Of a DNA stretch of 64,000 bases, positions 31,047-39,777 are shown in pieces. Position 1 is the first letter of the stretch. Every line of letters starts with the position of its first letter. Both the position numbers and the translations under genes were made by a program. Origin of the DNA: Gammaproteobacteria bacterium. Lineage in GTDB: Bacteria; Pseudomonadota; Gammaproteobacteria; Steroidobacterales; Steroidobacteraceae. Where the stretch lies: NCBI GenBank assembly GCA_009926865.1, contig RFOD01000001.1:124001-188000 (forward strand), read 5' to 3'. A model generated the notes under the pieces. That model had not been told where the DNA came from and did no database searches. It saw nothing but the letters and a program-made list of their open reading frames with translations.

Positions 31047-33320
31047 TTAAGGAGCGGGCGAATCTGGATCGCCGAGCCAGCGGGAAAGCCAGGCAGCCAG
31101 CTCTTGATAAAAGAAGCGACTATTCTCGCCTTTTAAAATCCAGTGATTCTCATCCGGAAAGACGAGCAGCCGGCTCTCGATTTGCTGGCGCTGCAGTACT
31201 GTCCAATATTCCAGCGAGTTATTGAGCGGCACGCGAAAGTCCTGCTCACCGATGGTTACCAGCGTAGGAGTGCGAAATTTGGCGGCATAACGGATGGGAT
31301 TCTGTTCACGCCAAACGGGGCCCTGCTCCCACACCGGCCCGCCGTTATTCACTTCACGGTGGTAGACCCCATCACTCGTCCCCCACTGCGACTCGAGATT
31401 AACGAGCCCGGCGTGACTGACGAGACAGCGATATCGCTCGGTACTCGCCTGCATCCAATTGGAGAGATGCCCCCCGTAGCTCGCCCCCGCCGCACACTGC
31501 CTTGCGCCATCAATAAAGGAATAACGCGCAATCGCGACATCCGCAGCTTGATTAATCTCCTCGGCTGCCGTCCGTAACGGATCGCCTTGAATACTTTGCG
31601 CTGCCGACTCGCCAAAGCCGGTGGAGCCCGAGTAGTTTGTCAGCAACACCACATACCCCGGTGCTGCGATCAAATGATAGTTCCAACGCAGCACCCACTG
31701 ATCGCGCCACATGGTATGTGGACCACCATGCATTAACACCAATAAGGGATATTTTTTTGAAGGGTCAAAGCCTGGCGGACGCACCAACATATTATGGATC
31801 CGCCGACCCTTTTCACTCTCAAACCAAAAATGCTCGACCGGCGCTAAATCCAATGCGGCGGCGCGCTCCACGGCAAACTCGCTCAATCGCTGGTGACGAC
31901 CCCGCTTCAGATCGATGCGCACCACCTCTGGCGGCTGGGTTGCACTTTCAAAGTTGGCGATGAGTACCGGGCGACCCGTACGAGATACTGATAGCGACGA
32001 ATACACGCCGACGTCCATCTCGATCAGCGGACTAAAGTCTTGAGCTCGATCAGTAAGCAGGCTCGCGGTAAATAGCTTTTCATGCCCTGCCTGCTCGGCT
32101 AAGAAATAAATTGAGCGTGAGTCCGGAGACACCACATAGGAACCGACATCAAGATCTGAATCGACCGTGACACGACGCGGCTCGGAGAGCGAGGGAATCG
32201 ATGAATTCTCGGTCGACTGACCAGCCGCCCAATCGAATACCACAATCTCGGAGTTCTCAAAAACCTTATCTATACTTAGGCTAAAACTCGCTAACAATCG
32301 AGCCCCATTTGGCGTGAATTGTGGCCTCGAGTAGCTTTCAGCGCCCTCGCCATCCACTGTCAAGCGCGATGGCTCACCCCCTGCAACACTTACCCACCAC
32401 AGTGCAGAGGAAGTAAAACTATAGGCCGCCCGATCACGATCGACACTCGCCACAAAGACGAGACCCTCACCATTAGGCGTCCAGACGACATCGACGGCCT
32501 GTCCGCGGCCACCCCCACGTGTGGCAAAACCCGGCAAAGCAGCAAGCGATGTCCCCCGTAGTAATTCACGCATATCGCTCTCGGACTCAGCGTTTTCTTT
32601 GAGCGACATGACAAAGAGTCTTGGCTCAAGATCATCCAACCAACGATCCCAGCTACGGATGGGGAAACCCTCGTAAACGCGCGCATTCCATTTACGCGCC
32701 TTACGCTCATCGCGGATACGGCGGTTATCCTCTTCGTTTTGCGCGCCCGGATAATCCCGCCCGGAAAAAGCGATTTGCGTCCCGTCTGGCGAAAACCGGG
32801 GCTCTCTTGCACCCAAAGTGAGTGTCGTCAAACGCTGTGCTTCGCCACCTTGCTTAAGGTCCAGCAAATAAAGTTGCGGCTGCTCATCGCCCTCGCGACG
32901 CGCGGAAAAAACAATTCGACCGGAATCAGGCGACCAATCCACATCGGATTCGCCCCCCGCGGTCGAGGTTAGGCGTCGGGGCGCGTGCGAACCATCGGTT
33001 GACACTAGCCAGAGATCACTGCGCTGCTCATCGCGTTCATAGGCAGGCTCCGTGACCGCAAAGACGGCAAGGCGGCCGTCTGGACTGACTGACGCAGCAC
33101 CGACCCGCGGCATCAACCAAAGATCCTCATGCGTGATCGCACGCGGTATCTCTCGGGTCGCGGTGTCAACGGACTTAGCCTCGGCTGCCTCAACGACCCT
33201 AGGGTAAATCGCTGACGCCACTAAGGACATTACGATCGCAAGACTCAATCCTGTGTGCGCACACAGCCCCATCAAGCTGTGCTTACCATGATTTTCTTTG
33301 CCTTGTACTAAGGCCATCAT
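31047..33320 (-). CDS. Secreted S9-family (prolyl oligopeptidase/DPP-like) peptidase
   Basis: A 757-residue protein with an N-terminal signal segment (LSLAIVMSLVASAIYPRVVEA, in part), a beta-propeller with repeated SPDG/SPDS blades (VSPDGRLAVF, WSPDSGRIVFS, FSPDGTQIAFSG) and a C-terminal alpha/beta-hydrolase. The catalytic Ser is in GASYGGHLSNW, the Asp in GEQDFRVPLNNS and the His in PDENHWIL. It cleaves peptides or acyl-amino acids in the periplasm or outside; the exact specificity is unknown. Tandem ATGs follow an AAGGAG site and the second (33317) is better spaced. It begins 8 nt after the binding-protein gene, so it is probably the last gene of the ABC-transporter operon. Confidence 0.85.
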   Translation of the reverse strand: MMALVQGKENHGKHSLMGLCAHTGLSLAIVMSLVASAIYPRVVEAAEAKSVDTATREIPRAITHEDLWLMPRVGAASVSPDGRLAVFAVTEPAYERDEQRSDLWLVSTDGSHAPRRLTSTAGGESDVDWSPDSGRIVFSARREGDEQPQLYLLDLKQGGEAQRLTTLTLGAREPRFSPDGTQIAFSGRDYPGAQNEEDNRRIRDERKARKWNARVYEGFPIRSWDRWLDDLEPRLFVMSLKENAESESDMRELLRGTSLAALPGFATRGGGRGQAVDVVWTPNGEGLVFVASVDRDRAAYSFTSSALWWVSVAGGEPSRLTVDGEGAESYSRPQFTPNGARLLASFSLSIDKVFENSEIVVFDWAAGQSTENSSIPSLSEPRRVTVDSDLDVGSYVVSPDSRSIYFLAEQAGHEKLFTASLLTDRAQDFSPLIEMDVGVYSSLSVSRTGRPVLIANFESATQPPEVVRIDLKRGRHQRLSEFAVERAAALDLAPVEHFWFESEKGRRIHNMLVRPPGFDPSKKYPLLVLMHGGPHTMWRDQWVLRWNYHLIAAPGYVVLLTNYSGSTGFGESAAQSIQGDPLRTAAEEINQAADVAIARYSFIDGARQCAAGASYGGHLSNWMQASTERYRCLVSHAGLVNLESQWGTSDGVYHREVNNGGPVWEQGPVWREQNPIRYAAKFRTPTLVTIGEQDFRVPLNNSLEYWTVLQRQQIESRLLVFPDENHWILKGENSRFFYQELAAWLSRWLGDPDSPAP

Positions 33321-33328
33321 CGGTCTCC

Positions 33329-34420
33329 TTATTGTAAGTTTGCCTTATCTTTGGCTGTACCTAATAATTGCCGCTTGAGATCCAAGCCGGCGCCTTGATT
33401 CACAAATCGCGTATCGATCAACGCCGACAACTCCACTTCATCGGCTGCATAGAGACCCGCTTCGACCATCTGTTGATAGAAGTCGGCCACCCGAGCGACA
33501 TTCATAGCGCCAATGCCAGCGGTCAGCGCCTCCCCCGAATCCACAATACCCTGCTCGCGCATCAAACTCACGGCCGCCTCTATCTCCGCTACCGTCATCT
33601 CTGGGTTATCTGCGATCATTCTCGCGTTCGCGGCGCGCCGATCACCGTACAAATAATTCACCCATCCTAAGATTGACGCTTCTACAAATCGACGCACCAC
33701 CTCCGAGCGCGTGGCGACCGTGTCACGATGCGTCAGTATCAAAGTCGAATACGTGGAATAGCCATGATCAGCCAATAAATGCACGATCGGCTTCATTCCC
33801 GACTGTCGCTCGACATATATCGGCTCGGCCACCGAGTACCCCTGTTGCACCGAGCGCGGGTTCGATAAAAACGGACCCAAGCTATAGTTATAGGGTCGCA
33901 GCGACGCATCCTTGAAACCGTGACGCTGCTTGAGCCACTGCCACCAACTGAACTGAGCGTCTTTGGCAATGAACACCGTGGGCGCGCGACTCAGCGCTGA
34001 GAAGCGCTCATAGCCCTGCCCGGGATGCGCCAATAAAGCCTGAGGGTCTTTTTGAAAGATGGCCGCCACCGCGACGGTCGGTAAACCGTTTTTCTGCGCA
34101 TCAAAACTGTGTAATAAATTACCCGTCATCAAAAAATCGATGCGCTTGGCGGGCAACAAGGCCGCATTATTGACCTGCGGACCCCCCTGACGAATGACGA
34201 CATCCAAGCCGTAGCGACGATAAGTACCGTCGGCCAGAGCCTGATAAAACCCGCCGTGCGCGGCTTGCGCCTTCCAATTCGTCGCAAACACGATTCGCTC
34301 AAGCGGCGCTTGCTGTGACAGAGCGATGGGTGAGGACCCAAGATACGCCACCGCGCCCATCATCACTGCTCTAACGAGGGTGTGTGACCTGACCCGAACC
34401 CACCGAGGTAAGTAACTCAT
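33329..34420 (-). CDS. ABC transporter substrate-binding protein, THI5/NMT1-like
   Basis: Periplasmic solute-binding protein of the family that includes thiamine-precursor and taurine/nitrate binders. From the ATG at 34420 (363 residues) it begins with an export signal, MSYLPRWVRVRSHTLVRA, ending near ALSQQ. An upstream ATG at 34456 would overlap the permease gene. FATNWKAQAAHGGFYQALA and RYGLDVVIRQGGPQVNN near the N-terminus match the THI5-like domain. The substrate is not known. A thiamine pyrimidine is one option, but no TPP riboswitch was found upstream. It forms a transporter with the next two genes. Confidence 0.75.
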   Translation of the reverse strand: MSYLPRWVRVRSHTLVRAVMMGAVAYLGSSPIALSQQAPLERIVFATNWKAQAAHGGFYQALADGTYRRYGLDVVIRQGGPQVNNAALLPAKRIDFLMTGNLLHSFDAQKNGLPTVAVAAIFQKDPQALLAHPGQGYERFSALSRAPTVFIAKDAQFSWWQWLKQRHGFKDASLRPYNYSLGPFLSNPRSVQQGYSVAEPIYVERQSGMKPIVHLLADHGYSTYSTLILTHRDTVATRSEVVRRFVEASILGWVNYLYGDRRAANARMIADNPEMTVAEIEAAVSLMREQGIVDSGEALTAGIGAMNVARVADFYQQMVEAGLYAADEVELSALIDTRFVNQGAGLDLKRQLLGTAKDKANLQ

Positions 34421-34439
34421 CCAGCAACTTATCACGTGT

Positions 34440-35198
34440 TTACTGCTCCAAAGCATGCCAGCGTCCGATCAAACGACGCGTCAGATAATTGAACATCACG
34501 AATATCACAACGCCCGTCAAGGTGAGTAGTAACAAGGCCGCAAACATCTTTGGGGTCTCGGAGCGATAACTGGCTTCTAAAATACGCGATGCCAAGCCCG
34601 TTTCGCGCCCCGCGACACCCGCTACCATCTCAGCGGTCACGGCGCCGATCAGACATAAACCACCCGAAATTCTTAGGCCAGCCAGAAAATACGGTAAGGC
34701 ACTCGGCACTCGGAGTAGAAACAAACGCTGCCAAGCACTGGCTCCGTAGAGCGTGAACAGGTCGCGGAGGTTACGATCCGCGGCGCGTAAGCCGATCGCC
34801 GTATTCGAGAGAATCGGGAAAAACCCGACTACCCATGTACAGATCAGCAAAGCCGCAGTGGTGCTGTCGACATAAATCAAAATGAGGGGGGCGATGGCGA
34901 CGATAGGCGTCACCTGTAACACGACTGCTAACGGAAAAAGCGCGAGCTCCAAGCGCTTGGATAAGGCAAAAGCAGCGGCCAACATCACGCCCGACAAGAT
35001 GGCTAGGGCAAGACCCATAAACGTGATCTGCAACGTGAACCACCAACTCAGACTTAACGACGCTAGATTCTCCCACAGCGTCAACAAAATAAGGCTAGGT
35101 GCCGGCAAGGTGTAATGCGGGATCTCGGCCCACCAGACCAACCCCTCCCAACTCATTAGCAACAAAATACCGCCCGCCCATGCCCATGCACGCTCCAT
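34440..35198 (-). CDS. ABC transporter permease (SsuC/TauC/NitT type)
   Basis: A 252-residue inner-membrane protein with about six hydrophobic helices. The cytoplasmic loop ADRNLRDLFTLYGASAWQRLF ends with the EAA-type contact region (LRVPSALPYFLAGLRISGG) for the ATPase. It resembles permeases of the nitrate/sulfonate/taurine group. It starts 2 nt after the ATPase gene and is followed by the binding protein. Confidence 0.85.
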   Translation of the reverse strand: MERAWAWAGGILLLMSWEGLVWWAEIPHYTLPAPSLILLTLWENLASLSLSWWFTLQITFMGLALAILSGVMLAAAFALSKRLELALFPLAVVLQVTPIVAIAPLILIYVDSTTAALLICTWVVGFFPILSNTAIGLRAADRNLRDLFTLYGASAWQRLFLLRVPSALPYFLAGLRISGGLCLIGAVTAEMVAGVAGRETGLASRILEASYRSETPKMFAALLLLTLTGVVIFVMFNYLTRRLIGRWHALEQ

Positions 35199-35200
35199 GC

Positions 35201-36019
35201 TCAGCCCCCCTCACCCGTATCGCGATCCGCCTGCAAGGCAGCATTGATTTGACGACCTAACGCAATGAACTCAGCACTGTCGCGCAGTTCGCGACTGCGG
35301 GGATAAGCGAAGGGAACCTCCATGACTTGTAGTACCCGACCTGGACGACTCGACATTAAGACAACCCGTTGACTCAGAAAAACGGCCTCACTCACACTGT
35401 GCGTCACAAATAAAACACCTAGTGAACGCGCCCGCCACCATTGCAATAGTTCGACGTTCAATCTTTGCCGGGTATATTCATCAAGCGCTGCAAAGGGCTC
35501 ATCCATGAGTAGTAATTGCGGCTCTGCGCTAAGTGCTCTAGCGATCGAGGCACGCATACGCATCCCGCCTGAAAGCTCAGCCGGCAAGGCCTCGGCAAAT
35601 TCGGCAAGGCCCACGCTCTCTAACAAAGGCAATATCTTTTGCTGTGCGGTCTCGCGCGCAGTCCCTCTTAGCCGCAAGGGTAGCCAGACGTTGTCAAAGA
35701 CGCTGGCCCACGGCATTAAGGTCGGGTCTTGAAAGACAAACCCGCAATCCTGTTGTTGCGCGGGTCTGCTCTTCAGTTCGCCCGAAGTGACGGGTGTCAA
35801 ACCTGCCACCAGTCGTAGCAAACTGCTTTTGCCACACCCAGACGGACCGACGACCGATACAAACTCGCCGCGTTTGAGGGTCAAAGAGACCGACTCCAAG
35901 GCCCTCGTCCCCGAGTCAAAGGTCAGCGAGACCTCGCGCAAACGTACGAAATCATCAATCTCGTCCTGCGCGGTACGGCGATACGCCCGCTCCAACTGTG
36001 TTCCCGCTTCCATTCGCAC
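35201..36019 (-). CDS. ABC transporter ATP-binding protein (NitT/TauT type)
   Basis: A 272-residue ATPase. Walker A is VGPSGCGKSSLLRLVAG near residue 59, the Q-loop is FVFQDPTLMPWA, the signature is LSGGMRMRASIARAL, Walker B is LLLMDEPFAALD and the H-loop is LFVTHSVSEA. It energises the permease at 34440-35198. First gene of a four-gene unit ending with the S9 peptidase. A Fur-box-like sequence lies about 55 bp upstream. Confidence 0.9.
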   Translation of the reverse strand: MRMEAGTQLERAYRRTAQDEIDDFVRLREVSLTFDSGTRALESVSLTLKRGEFVSVVGPSGCGKSSLLRLVAGLTPVTSGELKSRPAQQQDCGFVFQDPTLMPWASVFDNVWLPLRLRGTARETAQQKILPLLESVGLAEFAEALPAELSGGMRMRASIARALSAEPQLLLMDEPFAALDEYTRQRLNVELLQWWRARSLGVLFVTHSVSEAVFLSQRVVLMSSRPGRVLQVMEVPFAYPRSRELRDSAEFIALGRQINAALQADRDTGEGG

Positions 36020-36072
36020 ATGGTAACGGCTTCAACCCAGACTGGACCCGTCTTGACAGGTCACCCCCCGTT

Positions 36073-36091
36073 AATGCGAATAATTCTTAAA
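36073..36091. promoter_or_regulatory. Fur-box-like sequence
   Basis: AATGCGAATAATTCTTAAA agrees with Fur-box forms such as AATGAGAATAATTCTCATT at about 15 of 19 positions. It sits between the minus-strand ABC operon and the plus-strand remnant of an iron-type ABC ATPase gene (36296-36550). It may be the leftover promoter of a lost ferric-iron transporter, or may now control the ABC operon. Seen by eye only. Confidence 0.35.
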
Positions 36092-36295
36092 TTGTTTACA
36101 CAAGGACAGGACTGGCGATGACAGGGAGGGCCACAAATCGATGCCGCTGCTCGTTGTTATCGCTCGTCCGCCTAATTGGCGTGTAGCCGTGATCAGCGTC
36201 AGTCGCCCACGCCGCGCGGTCGCGCGCTGCACGAGGGTCAACTGCCGGCTTAGAGCACGCCGCACCGGCTCTCATCACTAGCCTCATACCCCTCT
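36092..36295. other. Intergenic stretch with no supported gene
   Basis: About 200 bp between the Fur-box-like site and the ABC-ATPase remnant. A 46-codon frame from the ATG at 36141 resembles nothing I recognise. The stretch may be eroded sequence from the same lost transporter locus. Confidence 0.4.
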
Positions 36296-36550
36296 CGCAT
36301 CTCAAGACTGGCCCGACCCGACGATATTCCGCATCGCGATGAGTCCACGACGCGAGTCGAAATTAAATCCAGAGTCTTTCGAGGCGCAGACTTCCTTTAC
36401 GCGCTCGCGCTACCGAGCGGTCGAGAGATGCTTGCACAAGTGCCCAGTCACCATGATCATCCGGCAGGCAGCCTGTGGGGTGTTGAACTGGATTTAGACC
36501 ATGCGGTCGCTTCCCCAGGGCAACGAACCCACGCCGAGACGCTGTTTTGA
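36296..36550 (+). pseudogene. 3' remnant of an iron-type ABC transporter ATPase gene (FbpC/PotA-like TOBE domain)
   Basis: A frame ending in TGA at 36548-36550 encodes LARPDDIPHRDEST, then SRVFRGADFLYALALPSG and VPSHHDHPAGSLWGVELDLD. This is the pattern of the C-terminal TOBE_2 domain of ferric-iron/polyamine-type ABC ATPases (RPDD, FRGA.fLY.L.LPSG, VPSHH.H..G). The nucleotide-binding domain is absent: sequence before about 36296 does not match and reaches a stop at 36251-36253. The MFS gene follows 32 bp downstream, so the fragment now forms its leader. Confidence 0.65.
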
Positions 36551-36582
36551 CAGGCCATGATCCGAGGGGAGGAAAATAGCAA

Positions 36583-37929
36583 GTGTCCCAGGAACTCACC
36601 CGGGCAGACCGCCGGCGAATTGTCTTCGCCAGCATGATCGGCACGACCATTGAATTCTATGATTTTTATATTTATGCAACGGCTGCCGTGTCGGTCTTTC
36701 CGCTGCTATTTTTTCCGGCCGGCGAAGGAAACGCCGCACTCCTGGCTTCGATGGCGACCTTTGGGGTCGCGTTTGTGGCTCGACCGATTGGCTCGGTATT
36801 CTTTGGCCACTTTGGAGATCGCGTCGGTCGCAAAGCCACTCTCGTGGGCTCCCTACTCATCATGGGGATCGCCACCTTTTTAATCGGATTACTCCCCACC
36901 TGGTATCAAATTGGGATTTTTGCACCTGCAATGTTGACGATTCTGCGCTTTTGCCAGGGTCTCGGGCTGGGCGGAGAGTGGTCTGGCGCCGCCTTGCTTG
37001 CGACGGAGACTGCAGAGCCTGGCAAACGCGCAAGCGCTGCCATGTGGCCACAGCTGGGTGCCCCCTTCGGCTTCATTTTGGCAAATGGTTTTTTTCTGTG
37101 GCTGACGATTTATTTTGGATATGACTCAACTCGTCATGAGCTCGATCACTCCTTTCTGACATGGGGGTGGAGAATTCCCTTTCTGGCCTCTGTTGCCATG
37201 GTCATCGTAGGTCTCTACGTCCGCCTGAAACTCGAGGAGACACCCGTCTTCTCTCGCGCCGTCGCCCGCGGAGAGCGGCTTAAGTCACCGATCGTAGAGG
37301 TATTTCGCCGTAACTCCAAAGAAATTGTAATGGGCATGTTTATCATGCTGGCAACGTACGGCCTTTTTTACCTGATGACGACTTGGGTCCTCTCTTATGC
37401 GATCGGCAGCCTCCAAAAAGGCCAGCTGGGCATTGATTATCGAGAATTTCTCGTGCTGCAAATCGGTTCAGTTTTATGCTTTGCGGCGGGTATTCCGATT
37501 GCAGGTCACCTCGCGGATCGATTTGGAAGACGAAGGTTTTTACTTTGGATTACTAGCCTGATCTTTATTTTTGGTCTCAGTTTTAAGAGCTTCCTCGCGC
37601 CGGAGATTATGGGTACCGGAACTGAGGCCAATCTCACATTAATGACCCTGTTTTTAAGTCTCGGCATGGCGTTGATGGGCTTGAGTTTCGGGCCCATGTC
37701 CGCCTTACTACCAGAGCTTTTCCCAACCAATACACGCTACAGTGGCTCGGGAGTCGCCTATAACGGCGCGTCTATTCTGGGCGCCGCGCTAACCCCCTTC
37801 GTCGCCGCATGGCTCGCCGGACAATTTGGGCCGGGCGCGGTAGGTCTCTACCTCACAGCGCTGTCGGCTCTCACCTTGCTCGCACTCTGGTGGGCACCCG
37901 AAACGTCAACGCTCGACTTGGATCGATGA
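36583..37929 (+). CDS. MFS transporter, metabolite:H+ symporter (MHS) family
   Basis: A 448-residue protein with 12 predicted membrane helices from a GTG start after a GGGGAGG site. MIGTTIEFYDFYIYATAA in helix 1, the loop FGHFGDRVGRKATLVGSL between helices 2 and 3, and LPTWYQIGIFAPAMLTILRF are typical of the ShiA/ProP/KgtP group, which takes up organic acids, betaines or shikimate. LADRFGRRRFLLW marks the second half. The substrate cannot be assigned. It lies directly behind a pseudogene fragment and reads toward yccF. Confidence 0.85.
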   Translation: MSQELTRADRRRIVFASMIGTTIEFYDFYIYATAAVSVFPLLFFPAGEGNAALLASMATFGVAFVARPIGSVFFGHFGDRVGRKATLVGSLLIMGIATFLIGLLPTWYQIGIFAPAMLTILRFCQGLGLGGEWSGAALLATETAEPGKRASAAMWPQLGAPFGFILANGFFLWLTIYFGYDSTRHELDHSFLTWGWRIPFLASVAMVIVGLYVRLKLEETPVFSRAVARGERLKSPIVEVFRRNSKEIVMGMFIMLATYGLFYLMTTWVLSYAIGSLQKGQLGIDYREFLVLQIGSVLCFAAGIPIAGHLADRFGRRRFLLWITSLIFIFGLSFKSFLAPEIMGTGTEANLTLMTLFLSLGMALMGLSFGPMSALLPELFPTNTRYSGSGVAYNGASILGAALTPFVAAWLAGQFGPGAVGLYLTALSALTLLALWWAPETSTLDLDR

Positions 37930-37963
37930 TCGCCGTACTGACTCACAAAGGTGGAACTTCATT

Positions 37964-38431
37964 ATGAAGCTACTCGCAAATATCGTTTGGTTGGTCACGG
38001 GTGGCTGGCTGATTGGTTTGTTGTATTTACTAGGCGCCATCGTCTTCTTTCCATTGCTACCCTTTCTTTACGGATTGATTGGCTACGGGTTTTGGCCTTT
38101 TGGTCGACGCGCGATTTCAAGGAGTCGGCTCGAGGAGTTCAGCGAACTCAGCGGTAAACCCGAAACGAGCCTCGCCTCTGGGGCGAAAGCGGTGGGCTTT
38201 CTCGCTAACGTACTCTGGGCGATCACATTCGGTTGGTTACTGGCGCTCGCGCATATCATCGGCTCGCTCATGAACCTCGCCCTATTCTGGTTGGTGATCA
38301 CCATCCCGAATATTGTGGGTCATTGGAAGTTAATCCCTACGGCGTTTGCACCGTTTCGTAAAGTGGTGGTGTCTTCGACCCTTGCCGATGAAATCGAGAG
38401 CCAGCTCGAGAAAAAGCGTCTGGGTCTTTGA
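37964..38431 (+). CDS. yccF: YccF domain membrane protein
   Basis: A 155-residue inner-membrane protein with two similar YccF units: NIVWLVTGGWLIGLLYLLGA at the N-terminus and NVLWAITFGWLLALAHIIGS near residue 80, each followed by hydrophobic segments and FWPFGR or WKLIPTAFAPFR. The role of this family is unknown. An AAAGGTGG site precedes the ATG. It follows the MFS gene by 34 nt and may be co-transcribed. A charged C-terminal tail lies in the cytoplasm. Confidence 0.85.
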   Translation: MKLLANIVWLVTGGWLIGLLYLLGAIVFFPLLPFLYGLIGYGFWPFGRRAISRSRLEEFSELSGKPETSLASGAKAVGFLANVLWAITFGWLLALAHIIGSLMNLALFWLVITIPNIVGHWKLIPTAFAPFRKVVVSSTLADEIESQLEKKRLGL

Positions 38432-38562
38432 TCGAAGCGCGCGCCTCGTACAACCAATGCGAGTTCGGGGCGCGCCAAACGGATCAGCGGTCGAACGGCC
38501 AGAATGGTAAGACCCCAATGGAAAGGCCCGACTTGGATAAAGGGAGCAGACTACGAGAAAGT

Positions 38563-38639
38563 TGGTAGCGGGGGCAGGATTTGAACCTGCGACCTTCGGG
38601 TTATGAGCCCGACGAGCTGCCAGACTGCTCCACCCCGCA
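38563..38639 (-). tRNA. Initiator tRNA-fMet (CAT), U1-U72 mismatch
   Basis: A 77-nt cloverleaf with encoded CCA. The anticodon stem-loop TCGGG CTCATAA CCCGA has the three consecutive G-C pairs that mark initiators. The acceptor stem pairs GCGGGG with CCCCGC, leaving positions 1 and 72 unpaired as T and T. Initiators normally have a C1-A72 mismatch. The T-stem is GCAGG/CCTGC. In E. coli the metY initiator gene lies just before rimP, so this copy may mark the ancestral position now separated from rimP by about 8 kb. Confidence 0.95.
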
Positions 38640-38654
38640 CCAGTAGGGGCGCTG

Positions 38655-38683
38655 ACTATACTCGCTCACCCTACTCTTCTCAA
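38655..38683 (-). promoter_or_regulatory. Promoter of tRNA-fMet
   Basis: On the minus strand TTGAGA (38678-38683), a 17-nt spacer and TATAGT (38655-38660) lie about 16 nt before the tRNA 5' end. A GC-rich discriminator (CAGCGCCCC) follows the -10, as in stringently controlled stable-RNA promoters. Confidence 0.7.
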
Positions 38684-38736
38684 TACCATTGATGCCGACC
38701 ATTGATGCCGCTGAAACGAACACGCACCCTGAGGCG

Positions 38737-39777
38737 TTAACCTGTCATTCGTCTCGGCGACGGCAGCGGTACTCGATTCTCTTGGGAGAGTTTGCTACGT
38801 AATGACATTAGTGCGCCACGCAATGCCGCATGCTCATCCGTGATCATGCTCACGGGTGTTTGCTCCAGAATGGGCGCTAAGCGACCCTTCGCACAAAAGC
38901 GCTCAATGAATTGACTCTTCTCGATTGCTCGCTGCAATCTAGGAGCGATACCACCGCCGAGAAATACTCCGCCAAAGGCACCGAAGTGCAAGGCGCAATC
39001 GCCCGCAAAACTTCCCAAGTTTTCCAAGAACTTCTGAATGGCCTGAATGGCAAACGGATCGGCACCCGTCTCTGCGCCCTCGACCACTTCGGCCGGTGTT
39101 TTTATTAATCTGCCCTGACCTGCTCTCACGGCAAAGAATTCATATAACAAGGTCAAACCTGCGCCACTCAGCACGCGCTCCACCGATACCCGAGCGTACT
39201 GACGCCGCGCATACTGTAATAACTCGATATCTACATCATCGATCGGGGCATAGCTCGCGTGACCCGCTTCGCTCGCACATACGACTGAACCCAGTGGCTG
39301 ACCCATCGGACCTCTGGCATTCATGAGTGCGGCTACCCCGAGACCTGTCCCCGGCCCGACCACTAGGATATTTTTTTCGATTGCATCTACCGACTCAAAC
39401 TGATTGAAAAGAGACTGCCAAGTGAGCGTATCGAGGGACTTCAATGACCAAGCGAGTGCCTCAAAATCATTGATAAATTCCACCTGCTCGAGCTGGTAAC
39501 GGCGCATCAAGGATTGACGTGAGATTTGCCAGGATGAGTTCATCAAACGCATGACATCCGCATCAACGGGTGCGGCAATCGCGATTGATGCGGCGCGCAG
39601 GTCTACAGGGCGATGATGACTCAGGCTCAAATAATGATCCAAGGCATCTTCGAAAGTGGCATAGTCTTGGACCCGCAATACATGGTGCGACAAGATTGCG
39701 GGATCATGGGAGTCACCCACTCCAAATCGACAAAAGGTGCCGCCGACATCCACCAACAAAAATTGAGGTCGCGTCAT
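38737..39777 (-). CDS. glk: Glucokinase
   Basis: Phosphorylates glucose with ATP. At 346 residues it belongs to the bacterial Glk group (ROK-unrelated). The phosphate-binding loop is LLVDVGGTFCRFGV, the glucose-binding Asn-Asp is in VEFINDFEALAWSL, and VVGPGTGLGVAAL and EAGHASYAP follow. Its start overlaps the lacI-type stop by 4 nt (ATGA). It would trap glucose released by the GH3 enzyme or imported by the symporter of the same locus. Confidence 0.93.
   Translation of the reverse strand: MTRPQFLLVDVGGTFCRFGVGDSHDPAILSHHVLRVQDYATFEDALDHYLSLSHHRPVDLRAASIAIAAPVDADVMRLMNSSWQISRQSLMRRYQLEQVEFINDFEALAWSLKSLDTLTWQSLFNQFESVDAIEKNILVVGPGTGLGVAALMNARGPMGQPLGSVVCASEAGHASYAPIDDVDIELLQYARRQYARVSVERVLSGAGLTLLYEFFAVRAGQGRLIKTPAEVVEGAETGADPFAIQAIQKFLENLGSFAGDCALHFGAFGGVFLGGGIAPRLQRAIEKSQFIERFCAKGRLAPILEQTPVSMITDEHAALRGALMSLRSKLSQENRVPLPSPRRMTG

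Noticed and set aside
36020..36120. Possible TPP riboswitch before the THI5-like ABC operon
   Set aside because: The strand contains GGGGGGTGA and GGGTTGAAG pieces, but the conserved CTGAGA and the ACCTGAT...TAATACC segments are missing.
36141..36281. 46-codon frame on the plus strand
   Set aside because: It has a distant GGGAGGG upstream but resembles no family, lies in apparently eroded sequence and is short enough to occur by chance.
36363..36650. 95-codon minus-strand frame
   Set aside because: It is antisense to the TOBE-domain remnant, which has clear family similarity.
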